A stretch of 64,000 bases of DNA. It comes from Maribacter aquimaris (lineage in GTDB: Bacteria; Bacteroidota; Bacteroidia; Flavobacteriales; Flavobacteriaceae). The notes beneath the pieces were generated by a model. That model was not told the origin of the DNA. It was given only the letters and a program-made list of their open reading frames with translations, and searched no databases. The translations under genes and the position numbers were made by a program. The stretch is from contig NZ_JABTCF010000002.1 in assembly GCF_014596745.1 (NCBI RefSeq), positions 423,212-487,211 of the forward strand. Reading direction: 5' to 3'. This document shows, piece after piece, positions 1 to 9,828 of the stretch. Position 1 is the stretch's first letter, and every line of letters starts with the position of its first letter.

Positions 1-34
1 ATTATTGATTAATATTTATGTTAACTTTCACTAA

Positions 35-184
35 AGTTCTTTTGTTCAAGAGTACATTTTTACGACACTTGACAAGTATCTGGCCATCCAAGGGAGAAGG
101 ACCTGCAAGGAATGCGGGGTCGTGTTTTGGGATAAACAACAAGATGTAGAGGTAGCTATCTACAAAAAGCATTACAAAGCATAA
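35..184 (+). pseudogene. Possible C-terminal gene fragment with a zinc-knuckle-like CxxC
   Basis: An open frame of about 49 codons ends at a TAA at 182-184 and has no credible start codon. Its last residues include CKECG and a basic, aromatic tail (YKKHYKA). It looks like the tail of a longer protein left behind in a decayed island, but I cannot name the family. It precedes another broken gene (hsdM remnant), which fits a degenerate stretch. It may equally be a chance open frame. Confidence 0.2.
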
Positions 185-345
185 ATTTCTTAATGCCATT
201 ACGCTTTTCCGTAAGGGTATTTCTTTTAAATTCATTTATTTTGATTTAAATATTTGGAGTTTGATTTAGTACCGTTTTCAAATTTGGTTTGTTAAATTTG
301 GTTGTAATTATTTACTCCTCTTAAAAATTATAGTACGTATTTCCT
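185..345. other. AT-rich non-coding stretch before the hsdM remnant
   Basis: I see no gene here. The stretch just ahead of 346 has TTTG-containing AT-rich sequence that could once have held the promoter of the restriction gene, but there is no clear TAnnTTTG box. Confidence 0.3.
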
Positions 346-719
346 ATGGCAAAAGCAGATATTGATTTTGAAAAAGAATTGTGGGACGCTGCTAACGAGC
401 TTCGTGGTGCGGTTTCAGAGAATAACTATAAGAATTATATATTACCCTGGTCTTTTTAAAACACCTCAGTGAACGATTTGATATCGTTAAAGAGGAACTT
501 GAAAACACCCTTAACGAACCAAGTTCCGAATATTATACCACGGATCAAGCGGAAAAAGATTATGTATTGGCCGATCATGTTGAATATCGTTCTCGTAATA
601 CGTTCATGATACCGAAAACTGCCTCATGGCAATATTTAAAGGACAATGCGGAACAAGACGATATTAAAGTAAAGGTTGATGATAGGAATATACAGGTTTC
701 TCAAATTTTAACATTTTAA
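346..719 (+). pseudogene. hsdM: Type I restriction-modification methylase (HsdM) N-terminal remnant, frameshifted and truncated
   Basis: The frame starting at ATG 346 reads like the HsdM N-terminal helical domain (DFEKELWDAANELRG, then NNYKNYILP) and stops after 37 codons. A one-base shift near 448-452 restores the family sequence: LVFLKHLSERFD, then NTFMIPKTASWQYLKDNA. The reading then ends at 719 after roughly 125 residues in total. Intact HsdM proteins are around 500 residues or more, so the Rossmann methylase domain with its NPPF/NPPY motif is missing. No hsdS or hsdR follows. This is a dead gene, consistent with a decaying accessory island. Confidence 0.75.
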
Positions 720-852
720 ATTATAAACGTCAAGGGTTCGAATGTTTTATTTTAGGTTAAGGAGTAAAGCATTTGAACAGATATTTTGTTATTGGAAATT
801 GATGTTAGCATAAACAATACGTTAAAAAGCGTCCAAGTATTTAAATATTTAA

Positions 853-860
853 TATTTTTG
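853..860 (+). promoter_or_regulatory. Bacteroidota -7 box (TATTTTTG) ahead of the metal-resistance genes
   Basis: TATTTTTG matches the TAnnTTTG consensus of Bacteroidota housekeeping promoters. It ends only 5 nt before the ATG at 866, so the transcript would start at or very near the start codon. I do not see a good TTG at -33, so the match is partial. Confidence 0.4.
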
Positions 861-865
861 CATTA

Positions 866-1282
866 ATGAAAAGAATTTTTCACAAAATATCATCCTTTTT
901 AATGGCAATTGTAGTGCTATTCTCTACAATGTCATTTACTGTTGATATGCATTATTGTGGAGATACATTAATGGATTCAGCTATTTTCTATAAAGCGGAA
1001 AATTGTGGAATGGTGATGGAAAAATCTACATCAAATTCCGACTGTAACATAACAATTAATGATTGCTGTTCAGGCGAACAAATAGTTATTGACGGTCAAG
1101 ATGAATTAAAAATATCTTTTGACACACTTACTTTCGACCAACAATTGTTTGTTGCATCATTTGTTTACACTTACATAAACCTATTTGAAGGTTTAGAAGA
1201 AAATGTAACTTCATATAGAGATTACGCCCCCCCACTCGTCTTCAGGCAAATCTACAAGCTTGACGAGACTTATTTAATTTGA
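866..1282 (+). CDS. HYC_CC_PP family protein
   Basis: 138-aa protein with an N-terminal signal peptide/membrane segment (about residues 5-27). It carries the motifs that name the family: HYC (MHYCGDTL, residue about 30), a CC pair (NDCCSG, about 67) and a PP pair near the end (YAPPLVF). The conserved His/Cys residues suggest metal binding, but the biochemical role is not established. Such proteins are typically found beside CusA/CzcA efflux genes in Flavobacteriia, as here, where a CusA-type pump gene starts about 100 bp downstream. It is probably the first gene of the copper/silver operon. Confidence 0.75.
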   Translation: MKRIFHKISSFLMAIVVLFSTMSFTVDMHYCGDTLMDSAIFYKAENCGMVMEKSTSNSDCNITINDCCSGEQIVIDGQDELKISFDTLTFDQQLFVASFVYTYINLFEGLEENVTSYRDYAPPLVFRQIYKLDETYLI

Positions 1283-1389
1283 TTTTTAAACAATAGACTT
1301 TTTTATCCGGTGGATGTTATCCATTAGGATAATTCCTTGTATTCTGTGTTTTCTTAACGCCATTGTCTAATTGTTTAATTATCAAGCTA

Positions 1390-4300
1390 ATGCTAAATAA
1401 AAGCATAAAATTTCTAATAGAAAACAAACTTGTTGCAGTACTAATGCTCGTGCTATTTATAGGATGGGGAACGGTCAACGCACCCTTTAATTGGGAAACA
1501 GGTTTTTTACCAAGTAACCCCGTAGCCGTTGATGCCATACCAGATATCGGCGAAAATCAGCAGATAGTATTTACCAAATGGGATGGTCGTTCCCCACAAG
1601 ATATAGAAGACCAAATTACATATCCATTAACCACATCCCTTCTCGGAATTCCAGGCGTTAAAACAATTCGTAGTTCGTCTATGTTCGGGTTTTCGAGCAT
1701 CTATATCATTTTTGAAGAGGATATAGAATTTTATTGGAGTCGAAGTCGTATTCTCGAAAAACTAAACTCATTGCCAAGTGGATTGCTTCCAGAAGGTGTG
1801 AATCCTGCTTTGGGCCCTGATGCAACAGGCTTGGGGCAAATATTTTGGTACACGTTGGAAGGACGTGATGAAAAAGGCAACGTTACTGGAGGATGGGATT
1901 TGCACGAATTGCGGAGCATTCAGGATTACTACGTAAAATATGCTTTGTCATCTGCAAGCGGTGTTTCAGAGGTTGCTTCGATCGGTGGTTATGTTCAGGA
2001 ATATCAAATTGATGTAAATCCCGAGTTGATGCGGCAATACAATATTGGATTGAACCAAGTTGTAAAAGCGGTTAAGGAGAGCAATAAAGATATTGGTGCA
2101 CAGACCTTGGAAATAAATAAAGCTGAATATTTGGTACGTGGTTTGGGCTATGTTAAGTCTATTTCCGATATAGAAAATGCCGTAGTCACATCCGAAGATT
2201 ATACAGCAATTAAAATCAAGGATATTGGCAAAGTGTCCATAGGCCCAGCAACTCGCAGGGGAATTTTGGACAAAGAAGGTGCAGAAGTTGTAGGAGCGGT
2301 TGTAGTTGCACGATATGGTGCGAACCCAATGGAGGTAATCAACAATGTAAAGGAAAAAATAAATGAATTAAGTACGGGATTGCCATCAAAAGTATTAAGT
2401 GATGGAAGAACGTCGCAAGTATCCATTGTGCCTTTTTACGACCGAACGGAACTCATTCAAGAAACTTTAGGAACACTTAACGAAGCATTGACCTTGGAAA
2501 TACTAATTACCATTTTGGTCATCATCATTATGGTATTTAATCTTCGAGCTTCGGTACTCATATCAGGACTTTTACCCGTTGCCGTTTTAATGGTTTTTAT
2601 TGCGATGAAACTCTTTGGTGTGGATGCTAATATTGTGGCGTTGTCAGGTATCGCTATTGCGATTGGTACAATGGTAGATGTGGGTGTTATACTCTCGGAA
2701 AATATTATCAGGCATCTTGATGAAGATGATGGAACATTACCCATAAACACGGTCGTTTATAACGCTACTGCGGAAGTTTCTGGAGCAATTGTTACGGCAG
2801 TAATGACCACCATTATTAGTTTCATTCCTGTATTTACAATGATTGGTGCGGAAGGTAAATTGTTCAGACCATTGGCGTTTACAAAAACATTTGCGTTAAC
2901 GGCTTCCATAATTGTTGCCTTATTCTTAATCCCACCATTTGCAGCATTTTTGTTCAGAAAGAAAAGCATTAAAAAAACTTCTGGATATGTAATCAATGGC
3001 ATTTTAATAGCACTTGGTATTATAGCTATCGTCTTTGGTTATTGGTTAGGGCTAATCCTTATTGCGTTTGGAGTTATTACGCTATTAAAACTACAAGATA
3101 AAGTAACAGAAAAGCGTTCCAATCTCTTAAACATTGGTGTTTCAGCTTTCGCCATCGTAATCCTTTTAGCCGAATACTGGCGACCTTTAGGTGTAGATAG
3201 AAGCATACTTTGGAATCTTATTTTTGTTGGACTTATCTGCTTTGGACTATTAGGTTTCTTTACCTTATTCAGACAATACTATACACGTATTTTAAGATGG
3301 GCTTTGGCCAATAAAATACTGTTTCTATCCATTCCAACCCTAATTGTCATTGCTGGTTTTTTTATTATGAAAAATACCGGAAAGGAATTTATGCCATCAT
3401 TAAACGAGGGTTCATTCCTATTGATGCCAACGTCTATGCCACACGCAGGAGTGGAAGAAAACAAGCGGATTTTACAACAGTTGGATATGGCCGTGGCCAG
3501 TATTCCCGAAATCAAAACGGTTGTGGGGAAATCAGGTAGAACAGAATCTGCTTTAGACCCAGCACCATTGTCGATGTACGAAAATGTAATTCAGTATAAA
3601 TCTGAATACATATTGAATGAGAAAGGAATTCGACAACGCTATAAAGTTAACGATGATGGTTTTTTTATACGAAGTGATGGTAGTTTGATTGAAAATCCAA
3701 ATTTTCCACTTGGTTCTGAAAAAATTGAAAATGCCCGAAAAAATGGCAAAAAAGTTTTGATAACCGTTGATGAATCTTCCAACAATCTAATTCCCGATGA
3801 TGATGGCGGATTTTTCAGAAACTGGCGACCAGAAATAAATTCCCCAGACGATATATGGAAGGAAATAGTAAAAGTAACCAAACTACCAGGAGTTACTTCC
3901 GCACCTAAATTGCAACCCATTGAAACCCGATTGGTAATGCTTCAAACAGGAATGCGTGCACCAATGGGAATTAAAGTAAAAGGACAGGATTTAAAAGAAA
4001 TTGAAGCTTTTGGTATTCAATTGGAAAATATCTTGAAACAAGCGGAAGGTGTTAAAACCGAAGCTGTTTTTGCAGATAGAATAGTAGGAAAACCGTATTT
4101 ATTAATTGATATAGATAGGGAAAAACTGGCACGATATGGCGTAACAATTGAAGAAGTACAAAATGTTCTCAAAGTAGCCGTAGGCGGAATGTCGTTGACC
4201 CAAACCGTCGAAGGTCGTGAACGTTATGGGGTTCGTGTTCGTTATCCAAGAGAGTTGCGAGAAAATCCAAACGATTTAAAACAGATATATGTGCCTGTGG

Positions 4301-5139
4301 AGAAAGGTAGCCCTGTACCATTGGGTGAATTGGCAACCATACGTTATGAACAAGGTCCACAAGTCATTAAAAGTGAAGATACTTTTTTAGTGGGTTATGT
4401 CTTATTCGATAAACTGGATGGTTTTGCAGAAGTTAATGTGGTTGAAAATGCCCAAGGGCTTATTCAGCAGAAAATCGATTCGGGGGAATTGATTGTGCCT
4501 AAAGGTATCAACTATCAATTCACGGGAACGTATGAAAATCAATTGCGAGCCGAAGAAACTTTATCGGTAGTAGTGCCATTAGCATTAGCAATTATCTTCT
4601 TGATTTTATATTTCCAATTTAGGTCGATAGCCACATCATTAATGGTTTTTACAGGAATTGCCGTAGCATTCGCAGGTGGTTTTTTAATGATTTGGCTGTA
4701 TGGACAAGGTTGGTTCTTAAACTTCAATTTTTTTGGAGAAAATTTACGGGACTTGTTCCAAATGCACACCATTAATTTGAGCGTTGCCGTATGGGTCGGT
4801 TTTATCGCCTTGTTTGGTATTGCAACAGATGATGGCGTAGTAATGGCAACCTATCTGACCCAAACCTTTGATAGAAATACACCTGAAACAAAACAGGAAA
4901 TAAGAGCATCCGTAGTTGAAGCTGGAGAAAAACGTATTCGTCCTTGTTTGATGACCACGGCAACCACCATTTTGGCATTATTACCAGTTTTAACTTCCAC
5001 AGGTCGAGGAAGCGATATTATGATTCCTATGGCAATACCGAGTTTTGGAGGTATGGTCATCGCCTTAATCACATTGTTCGTTGTTCCTGTTTTATATAGT
5101 TGGAAACAAGAGGTACAACTTAAAAACGTAGCGAAATGA
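1390..5139 (+). CDS. cusA: CusA/CzcA-type heavy-metal efflux RND transporter, inner-membrane pump
   Basis: A 1249-aa proton-driven RND pump that should export Cu(I)/Ag(I) or divalent metals from the periplasm through a tripartite channel. The protein begins with a cytosolic helix and TM1 (LVAVLMLVLFIGW). It carries the paired TM4 acidic region (GTMVDVGVIL, about residue 428) and a second TM cluster with GIATDDGVVMATYL near residue 1145. An extra acidic periplasmic insert lies at about residues 737-817, common in Bacteroidota CusA. I chose ATG 1390 because the alternative upstream start at 1363 is a TTG and adds an unnatural tail. The stop overlaps the start of the TolC-like gene (ATGA), so the two are translationally coupled. 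Exact metal specificity is inferred from the neighbours (CopA, multicopper oxidase). Confidence 0.93.
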   Translation: MLNKSIKFLIENKLVAVLMLVLFIGWGTVNAPFNWETGFLPSNPVAVDAIPDIGENQQIVFTKWDGRSPQDIEDQITYPLTTSLLGIPGVKTIRSSSMFGFSSIYIIFEEDIEFYWSRSRILEKLNSLPSGLLPEGVNPALGPDATGLGQIFWYTLEGRDEKGNVTGGWDLHELRSIQDYYVKYALSSASGVSEVASIGGYVQEYQIDVNPELMRQYNIGLNQVVKAVKESNKDIGAQTLEINKAEYLVRGLGYVKSISDIENAVVTSEDYTAIKIKDIGKVSIGPATRRGILDKEGAEVVGAVVVARYGANPMEVINNVKEKINELSTGLPSKVLSDGRTSQVSIVPFYDRTELIQETLGTLNEALTLEILITILVIIIMVFNLRASVLISGLLPVAVLMVFIAMKLFGVDANIVALSGIAIAIGTMVDVGVILSENIIRHLDEDDGTLPINTVVYNATAEVSGAIVTAVMTTIISFIPVFTMIGAEGKLFRPLAFTKTFALTASIIVALFLIPPFAAFLFRKKSIKKTSGYVINGILIALGIIAIVFGYWLGLILIAFGVITLLKLQDKVTEKRSNLLNIGVSAFAIVILLAEYWRPLGVDRSILWNLIFVGLICFGLLGFFTLFRQYYTRILRWALANKILFLSIPTLIVIAGFFIMKNTGKEFMPSLNEGSFLLMPTSMPHAGVEENKRILQQLDMAVASIPEIKTVVGKSGRTESALDPAPLSMYENVIQYKSEYILNEKGIRQRYKVNDDGFFIRSDGSLIENPNFPLGSEKIENARKNGKKVLITVDESSNNLIPDDDGGFFRNWRPEINSPDDIWKEIVKVTKLPGVTSAPKLQPIETRLVMLQTGMRAPMGIKVKGQDLKEIEAFGIQLENILKQAEGVKTEAVFADRIVGKPYLLIDIDREKLARYGVTIEEVQNVLKVAVGGMSLTQTVEGRERYGVRVRYPRELRENPNDLKQIYVPVEKGSPVPLGELATIRYEQGPQVIKSEDTFLVGYVLFDKLDGFAEVNVVENAQGLIQQKIDSGELIVPKGINYQFTGTYENQLRAEETLSVVVPLALAIIFLILYFQFRSIATSLMVFTGIAVAFAGGFLMIWLYGQGWFLNFNFFGENLRDLFQMHTINLSVAVWVGFIALFGIATDDGVVMATYLTQTFDRNTPETKQEIRASVVEAGEKRIRPCLMTTATTILALLPVLTSTGRGSDIMIPMAIPSFGGMVIALITLFVVPVLYSWKQEVQLKNVAK

Positions 5140-6353
5140 AAAGAATAATTTTAATAGTGATTGGACTTTTAACCTTTGGTTTTTCTAATGCTCAACAATT
5201 GGAAACCCTTATTGATGAAGCATTGAAAAATAGTCCAGAAATCCAAAAATTTGAATTGCAATATAGCATTGCTTCTGAAAAAGTAAATGAAGTAAACACG
5301 ATTCCAAATACTGAATTAGGCGTTGGCTATTTTGTGAGCGAACCGGAAACGAGAACAGGAGCTCAACGCTTTAAGGTGTCAGCTAAACAAATGATGCCTT
5401 GGTTTGGCTCTATCACGGCAAGGGAAAATTATGTAAGCTCATTAGCCGATGCAAAATATGAGGACATTGTTATTGCCAAAAGGAAATTATTGACCTCTGT
5501 ATCGCAATCCTATTACAATCTCTATGCAAATAAGGCAAAACAAAAAGTACTGGTTGAAAATATTGAATTGCTCGAAACCTACGAAACATTGGCTTTGACT
5601 TCTCTTGAAGTTGGTAAAGCTTCAGCAGTAGATGTATTGCGATTACAAATGCGTCAAAACGAGTTGGAACAACTAAAAGAAGTGTTGGCTCAACAATATT
5701 TGGCGGAACAAACGCTACTCAATAAATTGTTGAACCGTGATAAAGATATTGTAGTGAATGTGGTTGAAGAACTAACTATTCCATCTGAAACCGACTTAAT
5801 CAATACAGAAAATTTATCCCTACATCCCGAATTGATTAAATATGACAAACTCTACCAATCGGTTGAGCAGTCCGAGCTATTAAATCAGAAGGAAAGCCTT
5901 CCCATGATTGGTTTTGGACTGGATTACGTGAATGTGGACAAAAGACCAAATATGGACTTTAGCGATAACGGAAAAGATATAGTAATGCCAATGGTATCAT
6001 TATCAATTCCAATATTCAACAATAAGTACAAATCGCAAACCAAACAGAATGAGTTGCAACAGGAGGAAATAACTTTACAAAAACAGGAACGATTGAACAA
6101 ATTGGAAACGGTTTTAGATAAAGCCGTGAACGATAGAATTTCTGCAAGAATCAGCTACAAAACACAAACGAAGAATTTGAAACAGGCAAATGATGCCGAA
6201 GAAATTTTAATCAAAAGCTATGAAACTGGAACAATAGATTTTAACGATGTATTGGACATTCAGGAATTGCAGTTGAAGTTTCAAATGAACCAGATAGAAT
6301 CCGTTAAGACCTACTATTTGCAATCAACGATAATAAACTATCTCATAAGTTAA
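5136..6353 (+). CDS. TolC/CusC-like outer-membrane efflux protein
   Basis: 405-aa protein with a signal peptide (MKRIILIVIGLLTFGFSNAQ). Two long alpha-helical coiled-coil halves are typical of outer-membrane efflux proteins (OEP repeat, residues about 25-200 and 220-400). It should form the trimeric outer-membrane channel for the CusA pump. Its start overlaps the cusA stop by 4 bp, strongly supporting co-translation. The adaptor subunit is not adjacent; the only candidate is the CusB-like gene at 12836. Confidence 0.88.
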   Translation: MKRIILIVIGLLTFGFSNAQQLETLIDEALKNSPEIQKFELQYSIASEKVNEVNTIPNTELGVGYFVSEPETRTGAQRFKVSAKQMMPWFGSITARENYVSSLADAKYEDIVIAKRKLLTSVSQSYYNLYANKAKQKVLVENIELLETYETLALTSLEVGKASAVDVLRLQMRQNELEQLKEVLAQQYLAEQTLLNKLLNRDKDIVVNVVEELTIPSETDLINTENLSLHPELIKYDKLYQSVEQSELLNQKESLPMIGFGLDYVNVDKRPNMDFSDNGKDIVMPMVSLSIPIFNNKYKSQTKQNELQQEEITLQKQERLNKLETVLDKAVNDRISARISYKTQTKNLKQANDAEEILIKSYETGTIDFNDVLDIQELQLKFQMNQIESVKTYYLQSTIINYLIS

Positions 6354-6430
6354 CAATTACATCAAAAGAGGTAATCGGTTACACCGCAATCCTTTTATTT
6401 AATAAAATTTTAATTATAAAAACATATAAA

Positions 6431-8758
6431 ATGAAGAATTTAAAATACCTAACACTACTTATTTTAATGGGATGCCAAACCATTTTTGGCCAAAGCATTT
6501 ATGAGCAGTCCCAAGAAGGAAATAAAGAAAATCTACCAGTTCACGAATACACTTTGACAATCAAAGAAGAAATGGTAAACAAAGCAGGAAAAGAAGTAAA
6601 GGGAATGACCGTAAACGGTACAATCCCTGGTCCCACTTTGGAATTTACCGAAGGTGAATATGCAGTCATTTATGTGAAAAACGAAATGAGCGAGGAAACA
6701 TCCGTTCATTGGCACGGACTTATTTTACCAAATTTTTATGATGGTGTTCCTTATTTGACAACCCCGCCCATTGCACCCGGAACTACTTTCAAATATGAAT
6801 TTCCTATAAAACAAAACGGCACATATTGGTATCATTCACATACAATGTTACAGGAACAAAGCGGTGTATTTGGTTCTATTATCATAAAACCAAAAGAAAA
6901 AACCTTGGATTACGATAAGGATTTAGTATTGATGCTTTCCGATTGGACAAATGAAAAACCAATGAATGTTCTACGAAACTTAAAGCGTGGCAATGAATGG
7001 TATCAAATGAAAAAAGGAACGTCCACACCTCTAAACCAAGTCATTGCAAGAGGTGCATTTGGTGCACAGCTTGATTTTTGGAGACAGCGAATGGAGGGTG
7101 CGGATATAGCGGATATTTACTACCCTGCCTTTTTGGTCAATGGCAAAGAGGTTATAGAGTATCCTGAATTTCAACCTGGAGAAAAAATCCGTTTACGAAT
7201 CATCAATGGGTCGGCATCATCACAATTTTGGATGACATTTGGTGGCGACACCCCAACCTTGATTGCGGCAGATGGTAAGGACGATGTACCTATAAAACGG
7301 AACAAGACATTTATTGCCATAGCGGAAACCTATGATTTTATTGTCACCGTTCCAGATGAAGGGAAAATTGAGTTTCGGGCAATGGCACAGGACGGTTCGG
7401 GTAGTGCCTTGGCATATATAGGAAACGGCAAAGTTTTACCTGCTGAAATATTGCCAAGACCTGATAAAATCGAAATGATGAAAAAAATGGCAAAAATGGA
7501 TATGAAGATGGGTGCACACGCCCTAAAATTCCAGCCTAAAAAAGATGAACGGTTTGAAATGAAGGAAGAATATGGGATGCAAATGGATGGAATGAATATG
7601 GATACTACAGGCGAAAAGAAAATGAATAAGCCTAAAGATTCAATGAAGAATGAAAAAATAGACCATTCCAAAATGGACCACTCAAAGATTAATATGGAAA
7701 TGTCCAAGGATTCAAAAATGGAGAAAGATGATATGGAAGGAATGGATATGTTTTCAGAATATAATTACGACTATTTGAAGTCGCCCGAAAAAACAGCCTA
7801 TGTCAAGGATGTTCCCGTTAAGAAAATCTTACTGAATCTTACTGGAAATATGAACCGTTATATCTGGAGTATGAATGGTGTACCACTTTCCGAAACCGAC
7901 AAAATCAAAATTAATCATAAGGAAGTAACGAGAATAACCCTAAACAATCTCACAATGATGCACCACCCAATGCATTTGCACGGTCATTATTTTAGGGTCA
8001 TCAACAAAAACGGCGAGTATTCACCTTTAAAACATACCGTGAATGTACCGCCAATGCAAGAGGTTACAATCGAATTCTATGGTAACGAGTACGGCGATTG
8101 GTTCTTTCATTGCCACATACTCTATCATATGATGAGCGGAATGGCACGGGTAATTAGTTATGACACACCTCGTGATGAACGATTAAAAGAACATCCTATA
8201 AGTGGTCTCATTAACGAAGCCGATATGTATTATACGTGGGCGATGCTCGATGCAGCATCACATATGACCGAGTTTAATTTTACAACTTCCAATATTCGTA
8301 ACCAATTTAATGTAATGGGGGAATACGGTTGGAATAAAAACCTTGAAGCAGAAGTAACCTACGAACGCTATCTGCACGATTATTTAAGGGTGTTTGGTGG
8401 TGTTAACATAGAAAATGAACTGGAAGATAGTTTAGATGAACTTTCAACCACAGCAGTTGTTGGAGTTAGATATTTAACCCCTTTTCTCTTTAATCTCGAT
8501 GTGCGTATCGATAACAAATTAAGACCACAAATTGGTTTGAGCCGTGAAATACTCATTTTTCCGAGAACAGCAATTTTTGGCACTTATGAATACCAAGCAG
8601 ATTTTGGATGGGTAAATGACCTTCCAGTAAAAGACAATTTCGCAAAGGAAGTTGTTTGGAATGCAGGTATCGAATATTTTATATCACGAAACTTTTCATT
8701 TATGGCAAGCTACGATAACCGTTTTGGTGCAGGTGGTGGGTTCTCAGTAAGATTTTAA
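6431..8758 (+). CDS. Multicopper oxidase (CopA/PcoA-like) fused to a CopB/PcoB-like outer-membrane barrel
   Basis: 775-aa exported protein with a lipoprotein-like leader (LILMGCQTIFG). The N-terminal two-thirds is a three-cupredoxin oxidase with all four copper motifs: HWH at 93-95, HSH at 135-137, HPMHLHGH from 512 and HCHILYHMMSGM from 560. The T1 Cys is 561. A Met/His-rich segment (about residues 350-435, many MxxM and DHSKM motifs) probably collects Cu(I) for oxidation to Cu(II). From about residue 615 the sequence changes to alternating beta strands and ends in ...GGFSVRF with a terminal Phe, the outer-membrane barrel signature, resembling CopB/PcoB. Separate copA and copB genes are more usual in Proteobacteria. 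It is co-oriented with the efflux genes. Confidence 0.85.
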   Translation: MKNLKYLTLLILMGCQTIFGQSIYEQSQEGNKENLPVHEYTLTIKEEMVNKAGKEVKGMTVNGTIPGPTLEFTEGEYAVIYVKNEMSEETSVHWHGLILPNFYDGVPYLTTPPIAPGTTFKYEFPIKQNGTYWYHSHTMLQEQSGVFGSIIIKPKEKTLDYDKDLVLMLSDWTNEKPMNVLRNLKRGNEWYQMKKGTSTPLNQVIARGAFGAQLDFWRQRMEGADIADIYYPAFLVNGKEVIEYPEFQPGEKIRLRIINGSASSQFWMTFGGDTPTLIAADGKDDVPIKRNKTFIAIAETYDFIVTVPDEGKIEFRAMAQDGSGSALAYIGNGKVLPAEILPRPDKIEMMKKMAKMDMKMGAHALKFQPKKDERFEMKEEYGMQMDGMNMDTTGEKKMNKPKDSMKNEKIDHSKMDHSKINMEMSKDSKMEKDDMEGMDMFSEYNYDYLKSPEKTAYVKDVPVKKILLNLTGNMNRYIWSMNGVPLSETDKIKINHKEVTRITLNNLTMMHHPMHLHGHYFRVINKNGEYSPLKHTVNVPPMQEVTIEFYGNEYGDWFFHCHILYHMMSGMARVISYDTPRDERLKEHPISGLINEADMYYTWAMLDAASHMTEFNFTTSNIRNQFNVMGEYGWNKNLEAEVTYERYLHDYLRVFGGVNIENELEDSLDELSTTAVVGVRYLTPFLFNLDVRIDNKLRPQIGLSREILIFPRTAIFGTYEYQADFGWVNDLPVKDNFAKEVVWNAGIEYFISRNFSFMASYDNRFGAGGGFSVRF

Positions 8759-8801
8759 ATAAAAAATGAATCAGATTATTAATTCCAAAAATTAAAAAAT
8801 T

Positions 8802-9184
8802 ATGAACTATTATTTTAACAAAACAATCGAAGGCACTTTTGAAGATGTAATCGATAAAGTTACACAAGGGTTAAAACATGAAGGTTTTGGCATACTTACA
8901 GAAATTGACGTCAAAGAAATCTTAAAGAAAAAACTTGATGTAACCTTTAAAAAATATAGAATTCTTGGGGCTTGTAACCCGCCGTTTGCACACAAAGCGT
9001 TGCAAGCAGAAGATAAAATCGGAACAATGTTGCCCTGCACATAGTACAGGAAATAGAAGAAGGTGTTATTGAGGTAGCTGCGGTTAACCCAATGGCATCA
9101 ATGCAGGCTGTAGAAAACGAAAAATTGAACGCTATTGCCAATGAAATAACGTCAATGTTGGAAAATGTGATTGAAAAATTATAA
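8802..9184 (+). pseudogene. DUF302 family gene broken by a frameshift
   Basis: The first 80 codons (to 9044) encode the DUF302 fold start (NKTIEGTFEDVIDKV, LGACNPPFAHKAL, GTMLPC) and stop early. The remainder continues in another frame from about 9036, reading IVQEIEEGVIEVAAVNP and ending at TAA 9182-9184. The break falls where intact homologs read LPCNV(I/V)VQE, so a few bases appear lost near 9033-9038. DUF302 proteins are small, soluble and often linked to metal or redox stress loci, with unknown biochemistry. Either a true pseudogene or an assembly error. Confidence 0.75.
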
Positions 9185-9243
9185 GACATTATTCACAAAT
9201 ATTAAACAACAAAAAAACAATTATAAACTTAAAACAAAACAAA

Positions 9244-9783
9244 ATGAAAAAAGTAAAATTAACAATACCCATTATTGTAATGGCTTTTGTGAGCCTAACT
9301 GCAATGTCTTGTAAAGACAGTAAAAAGGAAAAATTAACTGATACGATGCACTCTGAAATGAACCATGACACAGAGCAAAGTGCGAAAGCAAACTTTAACG
9401 ATGAAAAGACAGCAGAAGTATATCAGCATTATATTCATATTAAAACTGCCTTGGTAAATTCAAATGCAACTGAAGCACAATCTGGTGCGAAGATGTTAAT
9501 TGAAAATACAGATGATGATGCATTTAAAACTGCTGTTTCGATGATTGCGGATTCTGATGATATCGAAACCCAGCGAAAAGCATTTTCCGATGTAACTGCT
9601 CAATTAGAACCATTACTTAAAAAAGCATTGTCATCAGGGGAAATCTATAAACAATTTTGCCCAATGGCATTTAACAATACTGGAGGATACTGGCTTTCCA
9701 ATGATAAGGAAATACGAAATCCATATTATGGCGATAAGATGTTAAAATGTGGTAAGGTTACAGAAACCATAGAGAAGCTGTAA
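9244..9783 (+). CDS. DUF3347 lipoprotein
   Basis: 179-aa exported protein with a lipobox-like leader (SLTAMSCKDSK, Cys about 22). The DUF3347 domain spans about residues 55-175 with the conserved end FCPMAFNNTGGYWLS...NPYYGDKMLKCG. Cys, Met and His residues in this motif suggest metal binding, but function is not proven. The same domain recurs as the C-terminal tail of the CusB-like adaptor at 12836, so a periplasmic metallochaperone role for the efflux system is a reasonable inference. Confidence 0.82.
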   Translation: MKKVKLTIPIIVMAFVSLTAMSCKDSKKEKLTDTMHSEMNHDTEQSAKANFNDEKTAEVYQHYIHIKTALVNSNATEAQSGAKMLIENTDDDAFKTAVSMIADSDDIETQRKAFSDVTAQLEPLLKKALSSGEIYKQFCPMAFNNTGGYWLSNDKEIRNPYYGDKMLKCGKVTETIEKL

Positions 9784-9828
9784 TGTAGTTTTCAGAACTT
9801 TTGTTGACTCTTAACTAATATGAACTAA

